This document shows, piece after piece, positions 43,390 to 51,317 of a stretch of DNA of 64,000 nt. The notes beneath the pieces were generated by a model that had not been told where the DNA came from, made no database searches, and saw only the letters and a program-made list of their open reading frames with translations. Origin of the DNA: Streptomyces zingiberis (GTDB lineage: Bacteria > Actinomycetota > Actinomycetes > Streptomycetales > Streptomycetaceae); assembly GCF_012034935.1 (NCBI RefSeq), contig NZ_JAATEN010000013.1, positions 1-64,000 on the forward strand. The letters run 5' to 3'. Each line of letters begins with the position of its first letter. The first letter of the stretch is position 1. The translations under genes and the position numbers were made by a program.

Positions 43390-45084
43390 TCAGCGGCTGA
43401 GCCGCGCCAGGGCCTCGTCCACCGTGAGTTCCTCCCGCTCGCCGGTGCGGCGGTCCTTGAGCTCGACCACGCCCTCGCCGGACCGCCGCCCCGCCACCAG
43501 GATGGTGGGCACGCCGATCAGCTCGGCGTCGGTGAACTTCACCCCCGGGGAGACGCCCGCGCGGTCGTCGACGAGCACCCGCACCCCCGCGGCGTGCAGC
43601 TTCCCGGCGACCTCCAGGGCGAGTTCGGTCTGCGCCGCCTTGCCCGCCGCGACGACGTGCACATCGGCCGGCGCGATCTCCGCGGGCCAGCACAGGCCCT
43701 TTCCGTCGGCGGTCTGCTCGGCGAGCGCGGCCACGGCCCGGGAGACCCCGATGCCGTAGGAGCCCATGGTGACCCGGACCGGCTTGCCCTCGCGGCCGAG
43801 CACGTCGAGTTCGAAGGCGTCGGCGTACTTCCGGCCGAGCTGGAAGATGTGGCCGATCTCGATGGCGCGGTCGATCCGCAGTCCGGTGCCGCACTTCGGG
43901 CAGGGGTCACCGGGCTCGACGACGACCACGTCGAGGTACTGGTCCACCGTGAAGTCGCGGCCGACGACCACGTTGCGGGCGTGCTTGCCCTCCTTGTTGG
44001 CCCCGGTGATCCAGGCGGTGTTCTCCGCCACCCGCGGGTCGGCGAGATAGCGGAAGGCCGTGCCGGCCAGGGTCTGCGGGCCCACGTAGCCGCGGACCAG
44101 CTCGGGGCGGTCCACGAAGTCCTCGGCCGTCACCAGCTCCACCACGGCCGGGGAGAGGTGCTCGGCCAGCTTGCCGAGGTCCACCTCGCGGTCCCCGGGC
44201 ACGCCGACGGCCGTGATCTCGCCGTCCACCTTGACCAGCAGGTTCTTCAGAGTGGCGGAGGCGGGCACCCCCAGGTGCGCGGCGAGCGTCTCGATGGTCG
44301 GGGTGTCCGGGGTGTCCAGCTCCTCGACCGGGGCGTGGTCGGCGGCCGGCGCCGGGGCCACGACGGTGGTGACCGCCTCCGTGTTGGCCGCGTAGTCGCA
44401 GGCCGGGCAGTCGACGAAGGTGTCCTCACCGGCGGCGGCGGGAGCCAGGAACTCCTCGGAGGCGGAGCCGCCCATGGCGCCCGAGACGGCGGAGACGATG
44501 CGGTAGTCCAGGCCGAGCCGCTCGAAGATCCGGGTGTAGGCCTCGCGGTGCAGCCGGTAGGCCTCGGCCAGCCCCTCGTCGTCGGTGTCGAAGGAGTAGG
44601 AGTCCTTCATCAGGAACTCCCGGCCGCGGAGCACGCCGGAGCGGGGGCGGGCCTCGTCCCGGTACTTGGTCTGGATCTGGTAGAGCACCACCGGCAGGTC
44701 CTTGTAGGACGTGCACTGGTCCTTGACCGTGAGGGTGAAGATCTCCTCATGGGTGGGGCCGAGCAGGTAGTCGGCGCCCTTGCGGTCCTTCAGCCGGAAC
44801 AGCAGCTCGCCGTACTCCTCCCAGCGTCCGCTGGTCTCGTACGGCTCCTTGGGCAGCAGCGCGGGGAGCAGGACCTCCTGCGCCCCGATCGCGTCCATCT
44901 CCTCGCGCACCACGCGCGAGACGTTCTCCAGGACCTTCTTGCCCAGCGGCAGCCAGGTCCAGATTCCGGCGGACGCACGGCGGACGTACCCGGCGCGGAC
45001 CAGCAGCTTGTGGCTGGTCGTCTCGGCATCGGCCGGGTCGTCGCGCAGCGTCTTGAGCATCATCCGGGACATGCGCTGGACCAT
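43390..45084 (-). CDS. proS: Prolyl-tRNA synthetase
   Basis: A class II synthetase of 564 residues of the bacterial type. The catalytic core at the N-terminus (LLGPTHEEIFT, RDEARPRSGVLRGREFLMKDSYSFD) is interrupted by a large insertion with the YbaK-like editing domain (about 230-390), then LCWPAEIAPADVHVV anticodon-binding domain. ATG 45084 follows GGAGAGAG. It is preceded on the minus strand by two GNAT acetyltransferase genes. Confidence 0.96.
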   Translation of the reverse strand: MVQRMSRMMLKTLRDDPADAETTSHKLLVRAGYVRRASAGIWTWLPLGKKVLENVSRVVREEMDAIGAQEVLLPALLPKEPYETSGRWEEYGELLFRLKDRKGADYLLGPTHEEIFTLTVKDQCTSYKDLPVVLYQIQTKYRDEARPRSGVLRGREFLMKDSYSFDTDDEGLAEAYRLHREAYTRIFERLGLDYRIVSAVSGAMGGSASEEFLAPAAAGEDTFVDCPACDYAANTEAVTTVVAPAPAADHAPVEELDTPDTPTIETLAAHLGVPASATLKNLLVKVDGEITAVGVPGDREVDLGKLAEHLSPAVVELVTAEDFVDRPELVRGYVGPQTLAGTAFRYLADPRVAENTAWITGANKEGKHARNVVVGRDFTVDQYLDVVVVEPGDPCPKCGTGLRIDRAIEIGHIFQLGRKYADAFELDVLGREGKPVRVTMGSYGIGVSRAVAALAEQTADGKGLCWPAEIAPADVHVVAAGKAAQTELALEVAGKLHAAGVRVLVDDRAGVSPGVKFTDAELIGVPTILVAGRRSGEGVVELKDRRTGEREELTVDEALARLSR

Positions 45085-45190
45085 GGGGGCTCTCTCCTGC
45101 GTGAAATACGGTGATGCCCAGGAGGCTACCGAAAGACGGCGGGTGCCGATGACGCCGGGACCGGGCGGACCGGGCGGACCGGGCCCGCGG

Positions 45191-45739
45191 TCACCCCGGC
45201 CGCCGGGCCCCCCGCAGCGGCAGCGGGGCGCCCATCACGGCGTAGGGGCTCGCGGCGCTGGGGAAGTACACCGGCCGGGCCAGGTCGCGGTAGCCCAGGG
45301 AGCGGTAGAGGGCGCGGGCCGGGCTGTCGGTGTCGATCGCCGACAGCAGGCTGCGCGGCTCGGCGGCGGCGTCGGTGAGCTCGGTGATGAGCCGGCGCCC
45401 GATGCCCCGCTTCTGGTGGCTGGGGAGGACGTGCAGCTCGGTGACGACGAAGGCGTCGTCCAGCCAGGCGTCGCGGCCCTCGCGCCGCAGATACGGCTCG
45501 ACGACCGTGGACCACCAGTGGGAGCGGTCGCCGGGCATCCCGTAGGTGAACCCGACCAGGCGGCCGTCCGGGGTGACCGCCCCGAGCGCGGTGGCCCCCG
45601 GGGAGGCCATGTGGCGCAGCACGATGTGGTGCCGCACCCCCACCTCCTCGTCGGAGAGACCGAAGGCCAGGGCCTGCACGGCGAGCGCGTCGTCCACCCG
45701 CGCCACCAGGTCGAGCGGGCCGACCGCGACATCATCCAT
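45191..45739 (-). CDS. GNAT-family N-acetyltransferase
   Basis: A 182-residue acetyltransferase. The acetyl-CoA motif is HVLPSHQKRGIGRRLITEL (V-x-x-x-x-R/K-G-x-G-x pattern), followed by LYRSLGYRDL. The acceptor substrate is unknown. ATG 45739 begins MDDVAVGPLD. It starts 14 bases after the stop of the other GNAT gene, so the pair is cotranscribed. Confidence 0.88.
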   Translation of the reverse strand: MDDVAVGPLDLVARVDDALAVQALAFGLSDEEVGVRHHIVLRHMASPGATALGAVTPDGRLVGFTYGMPGDRSHWWSTVVEPYLRREGRDAWLDDAFVVTELHVLPSHQKRGIGRRLITELTDAAAEPRSLLSAIDTDSPARALYRSLGYRDLARPVYFPSAASPYAVMGAPLPLRGARRPG

Positions 45740-45753
45740 GGCCGGGAGACTAC

Positions 45754-46599
45754 TCAAAACAGCACGCTCATGAAGGCACCGGTCTCCTGGAAGCCGACGC
45801 GCCGGTACGCCGCGCGGGCGGCGGTGTTGAAGTCGTTGACGTAGAGGCTGGCGACGGGGGCGATCCCGGCCAGGGCGTACCGCAGCACGGCGGCCATGCC
45901 GGTCTCGGAGAGGCCGCGGCCGCGGAACTCGGGGGCGACCCAGACGCCCTGGATCTGACAGGCCCGCTCGGTGGCGGCGCCGACCTCGGCCTTGAAGACC
46001 ACCCGGCCGCCCTCGATCCGCGCGAACGAGCGGCCCGTGGACACCAGTTCGGCTATACGGGCCTGGTAGAGCAGCCCGCCGTCGCCCGCGAGCGGCGAGA
46101 CGCCGACCTCCTCGGTGAACATCGCCACACAGGCCGGCATCAGGATGTCGATCTCGTCCTTGCGCACCCGCCGCACCAGCGGGTCGGGCGCGACATCCGC
46201 CGGTACCGCGGAGGTCACCATCAGCGGCTGGTGGGGGCGGACCTCGCGGGCGGGGCCCCAGACCGGTTCGAGCAGGGACCACAGCAGCGCCGTGGCGTCG
46301 GCCGGGCCCACGATCGAGGAGCAGCGGCGGCCGGTCCGGCGGGCGCGCTCGGCGAAGGCGCGGACGGCCTCCGGCCCGGCGCACACGGGGACGAGATTGG
46401 CGCCGGCGTAACAGAGGGAATCCAGGCGGCCCTCGGCGAACCAGCCCCACATCTCCCCGCCGAGCCGCCACGGGTCGAGGCCGGCGGCCCGCACCCGGGC
46501 GGCGACGAAGGCGTTCGTCACCGGGTCGCGATCGAGCACCGCGAGAGCGGCGTCCAGATCGCCGGGGCCGAGAGCCCTGGTGGTCGTCTGCGTCAACAC
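45754..46599 (-). CDS. DUF4081-GNAT acetyltransferase
   Basis: A 281-residue protein: an N-terminal DUF4081-like domain (about 1-135; LDPWRLGGEMWGWFAEG) and a C-terminal GNAT domain with QGVWVAPEFRGRGLSETGM and LYVNDFNTAARAAYRRVGF. I favour GTG 46599 (MLTQTTTRALGP, with GAGG upstream) over GTG 46614. It lies between ispG and the smaller acetyltransferase, a conserved order in Streptomyces. Substrate unknown. Confidence 0.88.
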   Translation of the reverse strand: MLTQTTTRALGPGDLDAALAVLDRDPVTNAFVAARVRAAGLDPWRLGGEMWGWFAEGRLDSLCYAGANLVPVCAGPEAVRAFAERARRTGRRCSSIVGPADATALLWSLLEPVWGPAREVRPHQPLMVTSAVPADVAPDPLVRRVRKDEIDILMPACVAMFTEEVGVSPLAGDGGLLYQARIAELVSTGRSFARIEGGRVVFKAEVGAATERACQIQGVWVAPEFRGRGLSETGMAAVLRYALAGIAPVASLYVNDFNTAARAAYRRVGFQETGAFMSVLF

Positions 46600-46925
46600 G
46601 TGTCGGGGCCTCACCGTCTGCTGCTGCGTCCTTCCGGGGCGACCCCGTGCGGCGGGCGGAGCGCCGTCCGGGGAACGGGCGCCCCGGTCCCCCGCCCCGG
46701 GGCGGGTCCGGCCCCAGCCGCACTGTACCGCTCCGTGGGCCCGCCACCGCCGCGCCGGGCGCGCGGGGGGGGCGCGACGGGGTCCGCGGGTGCCGGACCG
46801 CCGCCGGGAGAGGAGCGGGTCCGCCGCTCACCGGTCGGTGGGGTCATGTGCGGCGGCGCCGTCGGGCCCGCGGGGTTCGTCCCGGGGCCTCATCTGCCGT
46901 CTGGGCCGGGCGGCGCGGTCCGAAA

Positions 46926-46972
46926 CCCCGTCGCCCCCGATCCGCCGGGCGGGCGGACCGGGGGCGGCGGGG
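46926..46972 (-). terminator. Terminator after ispG
   Basis: 21-base arms with two mismatches (46926-46946 with 46952-46972), 45 bases beyond the ispG stop, followed on the minus strand by GTTTCG. The rest of the 418-base gap (46600-46925) is GC-rich and shows no gene. Confidence 0.7.
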
Positions 46973-47017
46973 CGAAACAGACGATTCCGGACGGTACCGG
47001 CGGGCGGCGGCCGGTGG

Positions 47018-48175
47018 TCAGCCCGCGGCGGTGACGACCGGTTCGCCGGAGGCCACGCCGTCCTTCTCCATCTGCTCGGCGATCTTCATCGCCTCGTCGA
47101 TCAGCGTCTCGACGATCTTCGATTCGGGGACGGTCTTGATGACCTCCCCCTTGACGAAGATCTGTCCCTTGCCGTTGCCGGAGGCCACGCCCAGATCCGC
47201 CTCACGGGCCTCGCCGGGGCCGTTGACCACGCAGCCCATCACGGCGACCCGGAGCGGCACCTCCATGCCCTCCAGGCCCGCGGTGACCTCCTCCGCCAGC
47301 TTGTAGACGTCCACCTGGGCCCGCCCGCAGGAGGGGCAGGAGACGATCTCCAGCCCCCGCTGCCGCAGGCCGAGGGATTCCAGGATCTGGTTGCCGACCT
47401 TGATCTCCTCCACGGGCGGGGCGGAGAGGGAGACCCGGATGGTGTCGCCGATGCCCTCGGCGAGCAGCGCGCCGAAGGCGACGGAGGACTTGATGGTGCC
47501 CTGGAAGGCGGGGCCGGCCTCGGTGACGCCCAGGTGCAGCGGGTAGTCGCAGCGGGCGGCGAGCTGCCGGTAGGCGTTGATCATGACGACCGGGTCGTTG
47601 TGCTTCACGGAGATCTTGATGTCCCGGAAGCCGTGCTCCTCGAAGAGTGAGCACTCCCACAGCGCCGACTCCACCAGCGCCTCGGGGGTGGCCTTGCCGT
47701 ACTTGGCGAGCAGCCGCTTGTCGAGGGAGCCCGCGTTGACGCCGATGCGGATGGGGACGCCCGCGTCCGAGGCGGCCTTGGCGATCTCCTTGACCTTGTC
47801 GTCGAACTGGCGGATGTTGCCCGGGTTGACCCGGACGGCCGCGCAGCCGGCGTCGATCGCGGCGAAGACGTACTTCGGCTGGAAGTGGATGTCGGCGATC
47901 ACGGGGATGCCGGACTTCCGCGCGATGACCGGCAGCGCCTCGGCGTCGTCCGGGGAGGGGCAGGCGACCCGGACGATCTGGCAGCCGGCGGCCGTGAGCT
48001 CGGCGATCTGCTGCAGGGTGGCGCCGATGTCCGCGGTGACGGTCGTGGTCATCGACTGGACGGAGACGGGGGCGTCACCGCCGACCGCGACCGACCCCAC
48101 CTGGATCTGTCGGCTCTTCCGGCGCTCCGCCAGCTTGATCGGGACGGACGGCATTCCCAGCGAAATCGCAGTCAT
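47018..48175 (-). CDS. ispG: 4-hydroxy-3-methylbut-2-enyl-diphosphate synthase
   Basis: IspG (GcpE) is the [4Fe-4S] enzyme that converts MEcPP to HMBPP in the non-mevalonate isoprenoid pathway. The 385-residue protein has the N-terminal barrel (SMTTTVTADIGATLQQIAEL, RVNPGNI) and the C-terminal cluster cysteines in SCPSCGR and MGCVVNGPGE. ATG 48175. It is downstream of dxr and rseP, so two steps of the same pathway share this neighbourhood. Confidence 0.97.
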   Translation of the reverse strand: MTAISLGMPSVPIKLAERRKSRQIQVGSVAVGGDAPVSVQSMTTTVTADIGATLQQIAELTAAGCQIVRVACPSPDDAEALPVIARKSGIPVIADIHFQPKYVFAAIDAGCAAVRVNPGNIRQFDDKVKEIAKAASDAGVPIRIGVNAGSLDKRLLAKYGKATPEALVESALWECSLFEEHGFRDIKISVKHNDPVVMINAYRQLAARCDYPLHLGVTEAGPAFQGTIKSSVAFGALLAEGIGDTIRVSLSAPPVEEIKVGNQILESLGLRQRGLEIVSCPSCGRAQVDVYKLAEEVTAGLEGMEVPLRVAVMGCVVNGPGEAREADLGVASGNGKGQIFVKGEVIKTVPESKIVETLIDEAMKIAEQMEKDGVASGEPVVTAAG

Positions 48176-48375
48176 CTGCGTGCAACCCCAACGTCGGTCT
48201 CGCGGCCCGGGGACAGGGCGGGCCCGGCTCCGAGATTACGGCACCCACGGGGGTGCCGCCGCCGCGGTCCGTTCGCACGCCGTGCGCGCCGGGGGCGGCC
48301 GGTGGCCCGGTGGCACGGCCCGTCGCGCCCCGCGCCGGGCCGCGCCACCAGGTGTTTCGTCTGTTGTTCAGGTCA

Positions 48376-49677
48376 TCAGGAGATCCGTACGGGGTTGACG
48401 AGATCAGCCATGAGGACCAGCAGGGTGAAGCAGATGAAGATGCCGGCCACCACATAGGCGACGGGCATCAGCTTGGCCACGTCGAACGGCCCGGGGTCGG
48501 GGCGGCGGAACAGCCGGGCCGCGTGGCGCCGGACGGACTCCCACAGCGCGCCGGCGATGTGGCCGCCGTCCAGCGGCAGCAGCGGCAGCATGTTGAAGAG
48601 GAACAGCGACAGGTTGAACCCCGCGACCAGGAAGAGCATGGTCGCCACCTGCTGCTGCGGCGGGATGTCCAGGTTGAACACCTCGCCTCCCACCCGGGCG
48701 GCGCCGACCACGCCCATCGGGGAGTCCGGTTCGCGCTCGGCGTCCCCGAAGGTGGCGTCCCACAGGGCGGGGATCTTCGACGGCAGGGCGATCAGGGCCT
48801 GCACACCGGAGCTGATCATGTCACCCATGCGGTCGACCGACTGGCCGAAGCTCTGCTGGACCACCCCGGTGGCCGGGCTGAAGCCGAGGAAGCCCGCGGT
48901 GACGTACTCACCCTGCACCACCCGGCCCTGGTCGTCGTACTTGACCAGGCGGTTCTCCACCAGGTTCGCCCGCAGGGCCACCGTCTCCCCGCCGCGCTCG
49001 ACGGTCAGGCCGGCCGGGCCCGTGGTGTCGCGGATGCGGTCCTGGAGGACGGCCCAGTCCGCGATGGGCTCGCCGTCGAAGGCCGTGATGCGGTCGCCCG
49101 GCTGGAGTCCGGCCGCCTTGGCGGGAGAGGCCGGGTCACCGGCGCGGCAGCTGTCACGGTTCTCGTTCTGCGAGATCACGCAGTCCGAGACGGTGGAGAC
49201 GGTGGTGGTCTGGGTGTTGATGCCGAAGCCCATCAGCACGCCCATGAAGACCACGACGGCCAGCACCAGGTTCATGAACGGGCCGGCGAACATCACGATC
49301 ACCCGCTGCCACGGTTTGCGGGTGTAGAACAGCCGCTTCTCGTCCCCGGGGCGCAGCTCCTCGAAGGCCGCCTCGCGGGCGTCCTCGATCATGGAGCGGA
49401 AGGGCGAGGTGGAACGGGCCCGCACGGCGCCGTCGTCCCCCGGCGGGAACATCCCGATCATGCGGATGTAGCCGCCGAACGGGATCGCCTTGATGCCGTA
49501 CTCCGTCTCCCCCTTGCGCCGGGAGAAGAGGGTGGGGCCGAAACCGACCATGTACTGCGGCACCCGCACGCCGAACATCTTGGCGGTCGACAGGTGCCCC
49601 AGCTCGTGCCACGCGATCGAGAAGAGCAGGCCGAGCACGAAGACGACTATGCCGAGCACCGTCATGAGGAGCGTCAT
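48376..49677 (-). CDS. rseP: Site-2 membrane metalloprotease (RseP/M50)
   Basis: An intramembrane zinc protease of 433 residues. HELGH at 24-28 lies in the first membrane helix, a PDZ domain with AKAAGLQPGDRITAFDGEPI follows a second helix, and NMLPLLPLDGGH gives the third metal ligand region. The last helix is at the C-terminus. ATG 49677 overlaps the dxr stop as ATGA. Members cleave anti-sigma factors or other membrane proteins; the substrate here is unknown. Confidence 0.94.
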   Translation of the reverse strand: MTLLMTVLGIVVFVLGLLFSIAWHELGHLSTAKMFGVRVPQYMVGFGPTLFSRRKGETEYGIKAIPFGGYIRMIGMFPPGDDGAVRARSTSPFRSMIEDAREAAFEELRPGDEKRLFYTRKPWQRVIVMFAGPFMNLVLAVVVFMGVLMGFGINTQTTTVSTVSDCVISQNENRDSCRAGDPASPAKAAGLQPGDRITAFDGEPIADWAVLQDRIRDTTGPAGLTVERGGETVALRANLVENRLVKYDDQGRVVQGEYVTAGFLGFSPATGVVQQSFGQSVDRMGDMISSGVQALIALPSKIPALWDATFGDAEREPDSPMGVVGAARVGGEVFNLDIPPQQQVATMLFLVAGFNLSLFLFNMLPLLPLDGGHIAGALWESVRRHAARLFRRPDPGPFDVAKLMPVAYVVAGIFICFTLLVLMADLVNPVRIS

Positions 49678-50918
49678 GCGCGGACCTCCGATACCGCCGC
49701 CATCTCCCGGGCGCGGGCGCGCGCCCACTCCTCCGCCGCCAGGACGTCCGCCACGGTGAGGGAGGTGTCCCGGCCGGTGGCGCCGTGCTCGGCCACCACC
49801 TCCGCGACGGTGTCCACGATGCCGTTGAACGGGAGGCGGCCGGCGCGGAACGCCTCCACGCACTCCTCGTTGGCGGCGTTGAACACGGCGGGCGCGGTAC
49901 CGCCCAGCTCGCCCACGCGCCGGGCCAGCCCCACGGAGGGGAAGGCCTCCTGGTCCAGGGGGAAGAACTCCCAGGAGGAGGCCGTGGTCCAGTCGCACGC
50001 GGGCGCGGCGTCCGGCACCCGGTCCGGCCAGCCCAGCCCCAGCGCGATCGGCGTCCGCATGTCCGGAGGGCTCGCCTGGAGCAGCGTCGAGCCGTCGATG
50101 AATTCCACCATGGAGTGGACATACGACTGCGGGTGGACGACGACCTCAATCCGGTCGAACGGAACGTCGAAGAGGAGGTGCGCCTCGATCACCTCCAGGC
50201 CCTTGTTGACCAGGGTCGCGGAGTTGATGGTGACGACCGGGCCCATGTCCCAGGTGGGGTGGTCCAGCGCCTCGCCGGGGGTGACGGCGGCCAGCTCGGC
50301 CCGGGTCCGGCCGCGGAACGGGCCGCCGGAGGCGGTGACCACCAGCTTGCGCACCTCCGCGCGGCTGCCGCCCGCGAGGGCCTGGAAGAGCGCCGAGTGC
50401 TCGGAGTCCACCGGCACGATCTGCCCGGGCTTGGCGACCGCCCGGACCAGCGGGCCGCCGGCGATCAGCGACTCCTTGTTGGCCAGGGCGAGGACCCGCC
50501 CGGACTCGAGGGCGGCCAGGGTCGGGGCCAGTCCGATGGAGCCGGTGATGCCGTTGAGGACGGTGTGGCATTCGCGGGCGGCGAGTTCGGCGGCCGCGTC
50601 CGGGCCGGCCAGGATCTCCGGCAGCGGCTCCGCGCCGTACTCGGCGGACAGGGCCTCCCGCAGCGCCGGCACGGTGTCCTCCCGGGCCACGGCGACCGTG
50701 CCGGCGCGGACCTTGCGGGCCTGCTCGGCGAGGAGACCGACCCGGCCGCCGGCCGCCGACAGGCCCATGACCCGGAACCGTCCCGGGTTGCGGAGCACCA
50801 CGTCGATGGCCTGGGTGCCGATCGAACCGGTGGAGCCGAGAATCACGATGTCCCGCGGACCACCGGTGGCGGCGGCCGCCGGGAAGACCAGATGCGGGTG
50901 GGCGAGAGAGTCCGTCAT
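49674..50918 (-). CDS. dxr: 1-deoxy-D-xylulose 5-phosphate reductoisomerase
   Basis: Dxr converts DXP to MEP with NADPH. The 414-residue protein has ILGSTGSIGTQA (nucleotide binding), LANKESLIAGG, VDSEHSALFQ (metal ligands), VVTASGGPFRGR and HPTWDMGP motifs. ATG 50918. It is the first gene of the dxr-rseP-ispG run and is divergent from the conservon. Confidence 0.97.
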   Translation of the reverse strand: MTDSLAHPHLVFPAAAATGGPRDIVILGSTGSIGTQAIDVVLRNPGRFRVMGLSAAGGRVGLLAEQARKVRAGTVAVAREDTVPALREALSAEYGAEPLPEILAGPDAAAELAARECHTVLNGITGSIGLAPTLAALESGRVLALANKESLIAGGPLVRAVAKPGQIVPVDSEHSALFQALAGGSRAEVRKLVVTASGGPFRGRTRAELAAVTPGEALDHPTWDMGPVVTINSATLVNKGLEVIEAHLLFDVPFDRIEVVVHPQSYVHSMVEFIDGSTLLQASPPDMRTPIALGLGWPDRVPDAAPACDWTTASSWEFFPLDQEAFPSVGLARRVGELGGTAPAVFNAANEECVEAFRAGRLPFNGIVDTVAEVVAEHGATGRDTSLTVADVLAAEEWARARAREMAAVSEVRA

Positions 50919-51317
50919 CCCCCCATTGTCACCGGACGGGGCGGCCCCGCCGCACAACGGCCGGCCCCGCGTGCCCGGCTCCTTGTCCGTCCCCTTTTGT
51001 CCGTCCCCTTGTCCGGGCACTTCCCGGTCCCTGTCCGGTCACCGCCAGGTCCCTCACCCGGCCACCGCCCGGTGTGTGGCCGGTCACGGGCCGCCCCGCG
51101 AAACCGTCCCGCCGGCATGGAACAGCGGCTCACCTGCGCTGCTTCCCGCCACCGTGACCGGTGGCACCGCCGGGGTCCCGCGGGGCGACGCAGTGGATCT
51201 TTATCCATCTGGTGCCTGCACCCGTGTTCCTTACGGCAGTGGTCACAACTAGCATCGGCCCCACCACTCGCCGCCTCCACCTGCGGCGATATTTCATGTG
51301 ACTTCAGCTGGGGTGAA
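50919..51317. other. Divergent region between dxr and the conservon
   Basis: 399 bases without a gene. On the dxr side a 12-bp motif near TTGTCCGTCCCC is repeated about three times (roughly 50981-51020). On the conservon side TAGCAT at 51250-51255 is a -10 candidate with TTCCTT 17 bases before it, 62 bases upstream of ATG 51318. The last 80 bases are visibly richer in A/T. Confidence 0.4.

Noticed and set aside
41494..43894. Minus-strand frames opposite the DUF4439, APH-like and proS regions
   Set aside because: Pro/Arg-rich nonsense composition; the plus-strand and proS frames have family motifs.
49785..51317. N-terminal extension of the conservon kinase frame across dxr
   Set aside because: The frame stays open by chance through the antisense of dxr; the real protein starts at ATG 51318 just before its first membrane helix.
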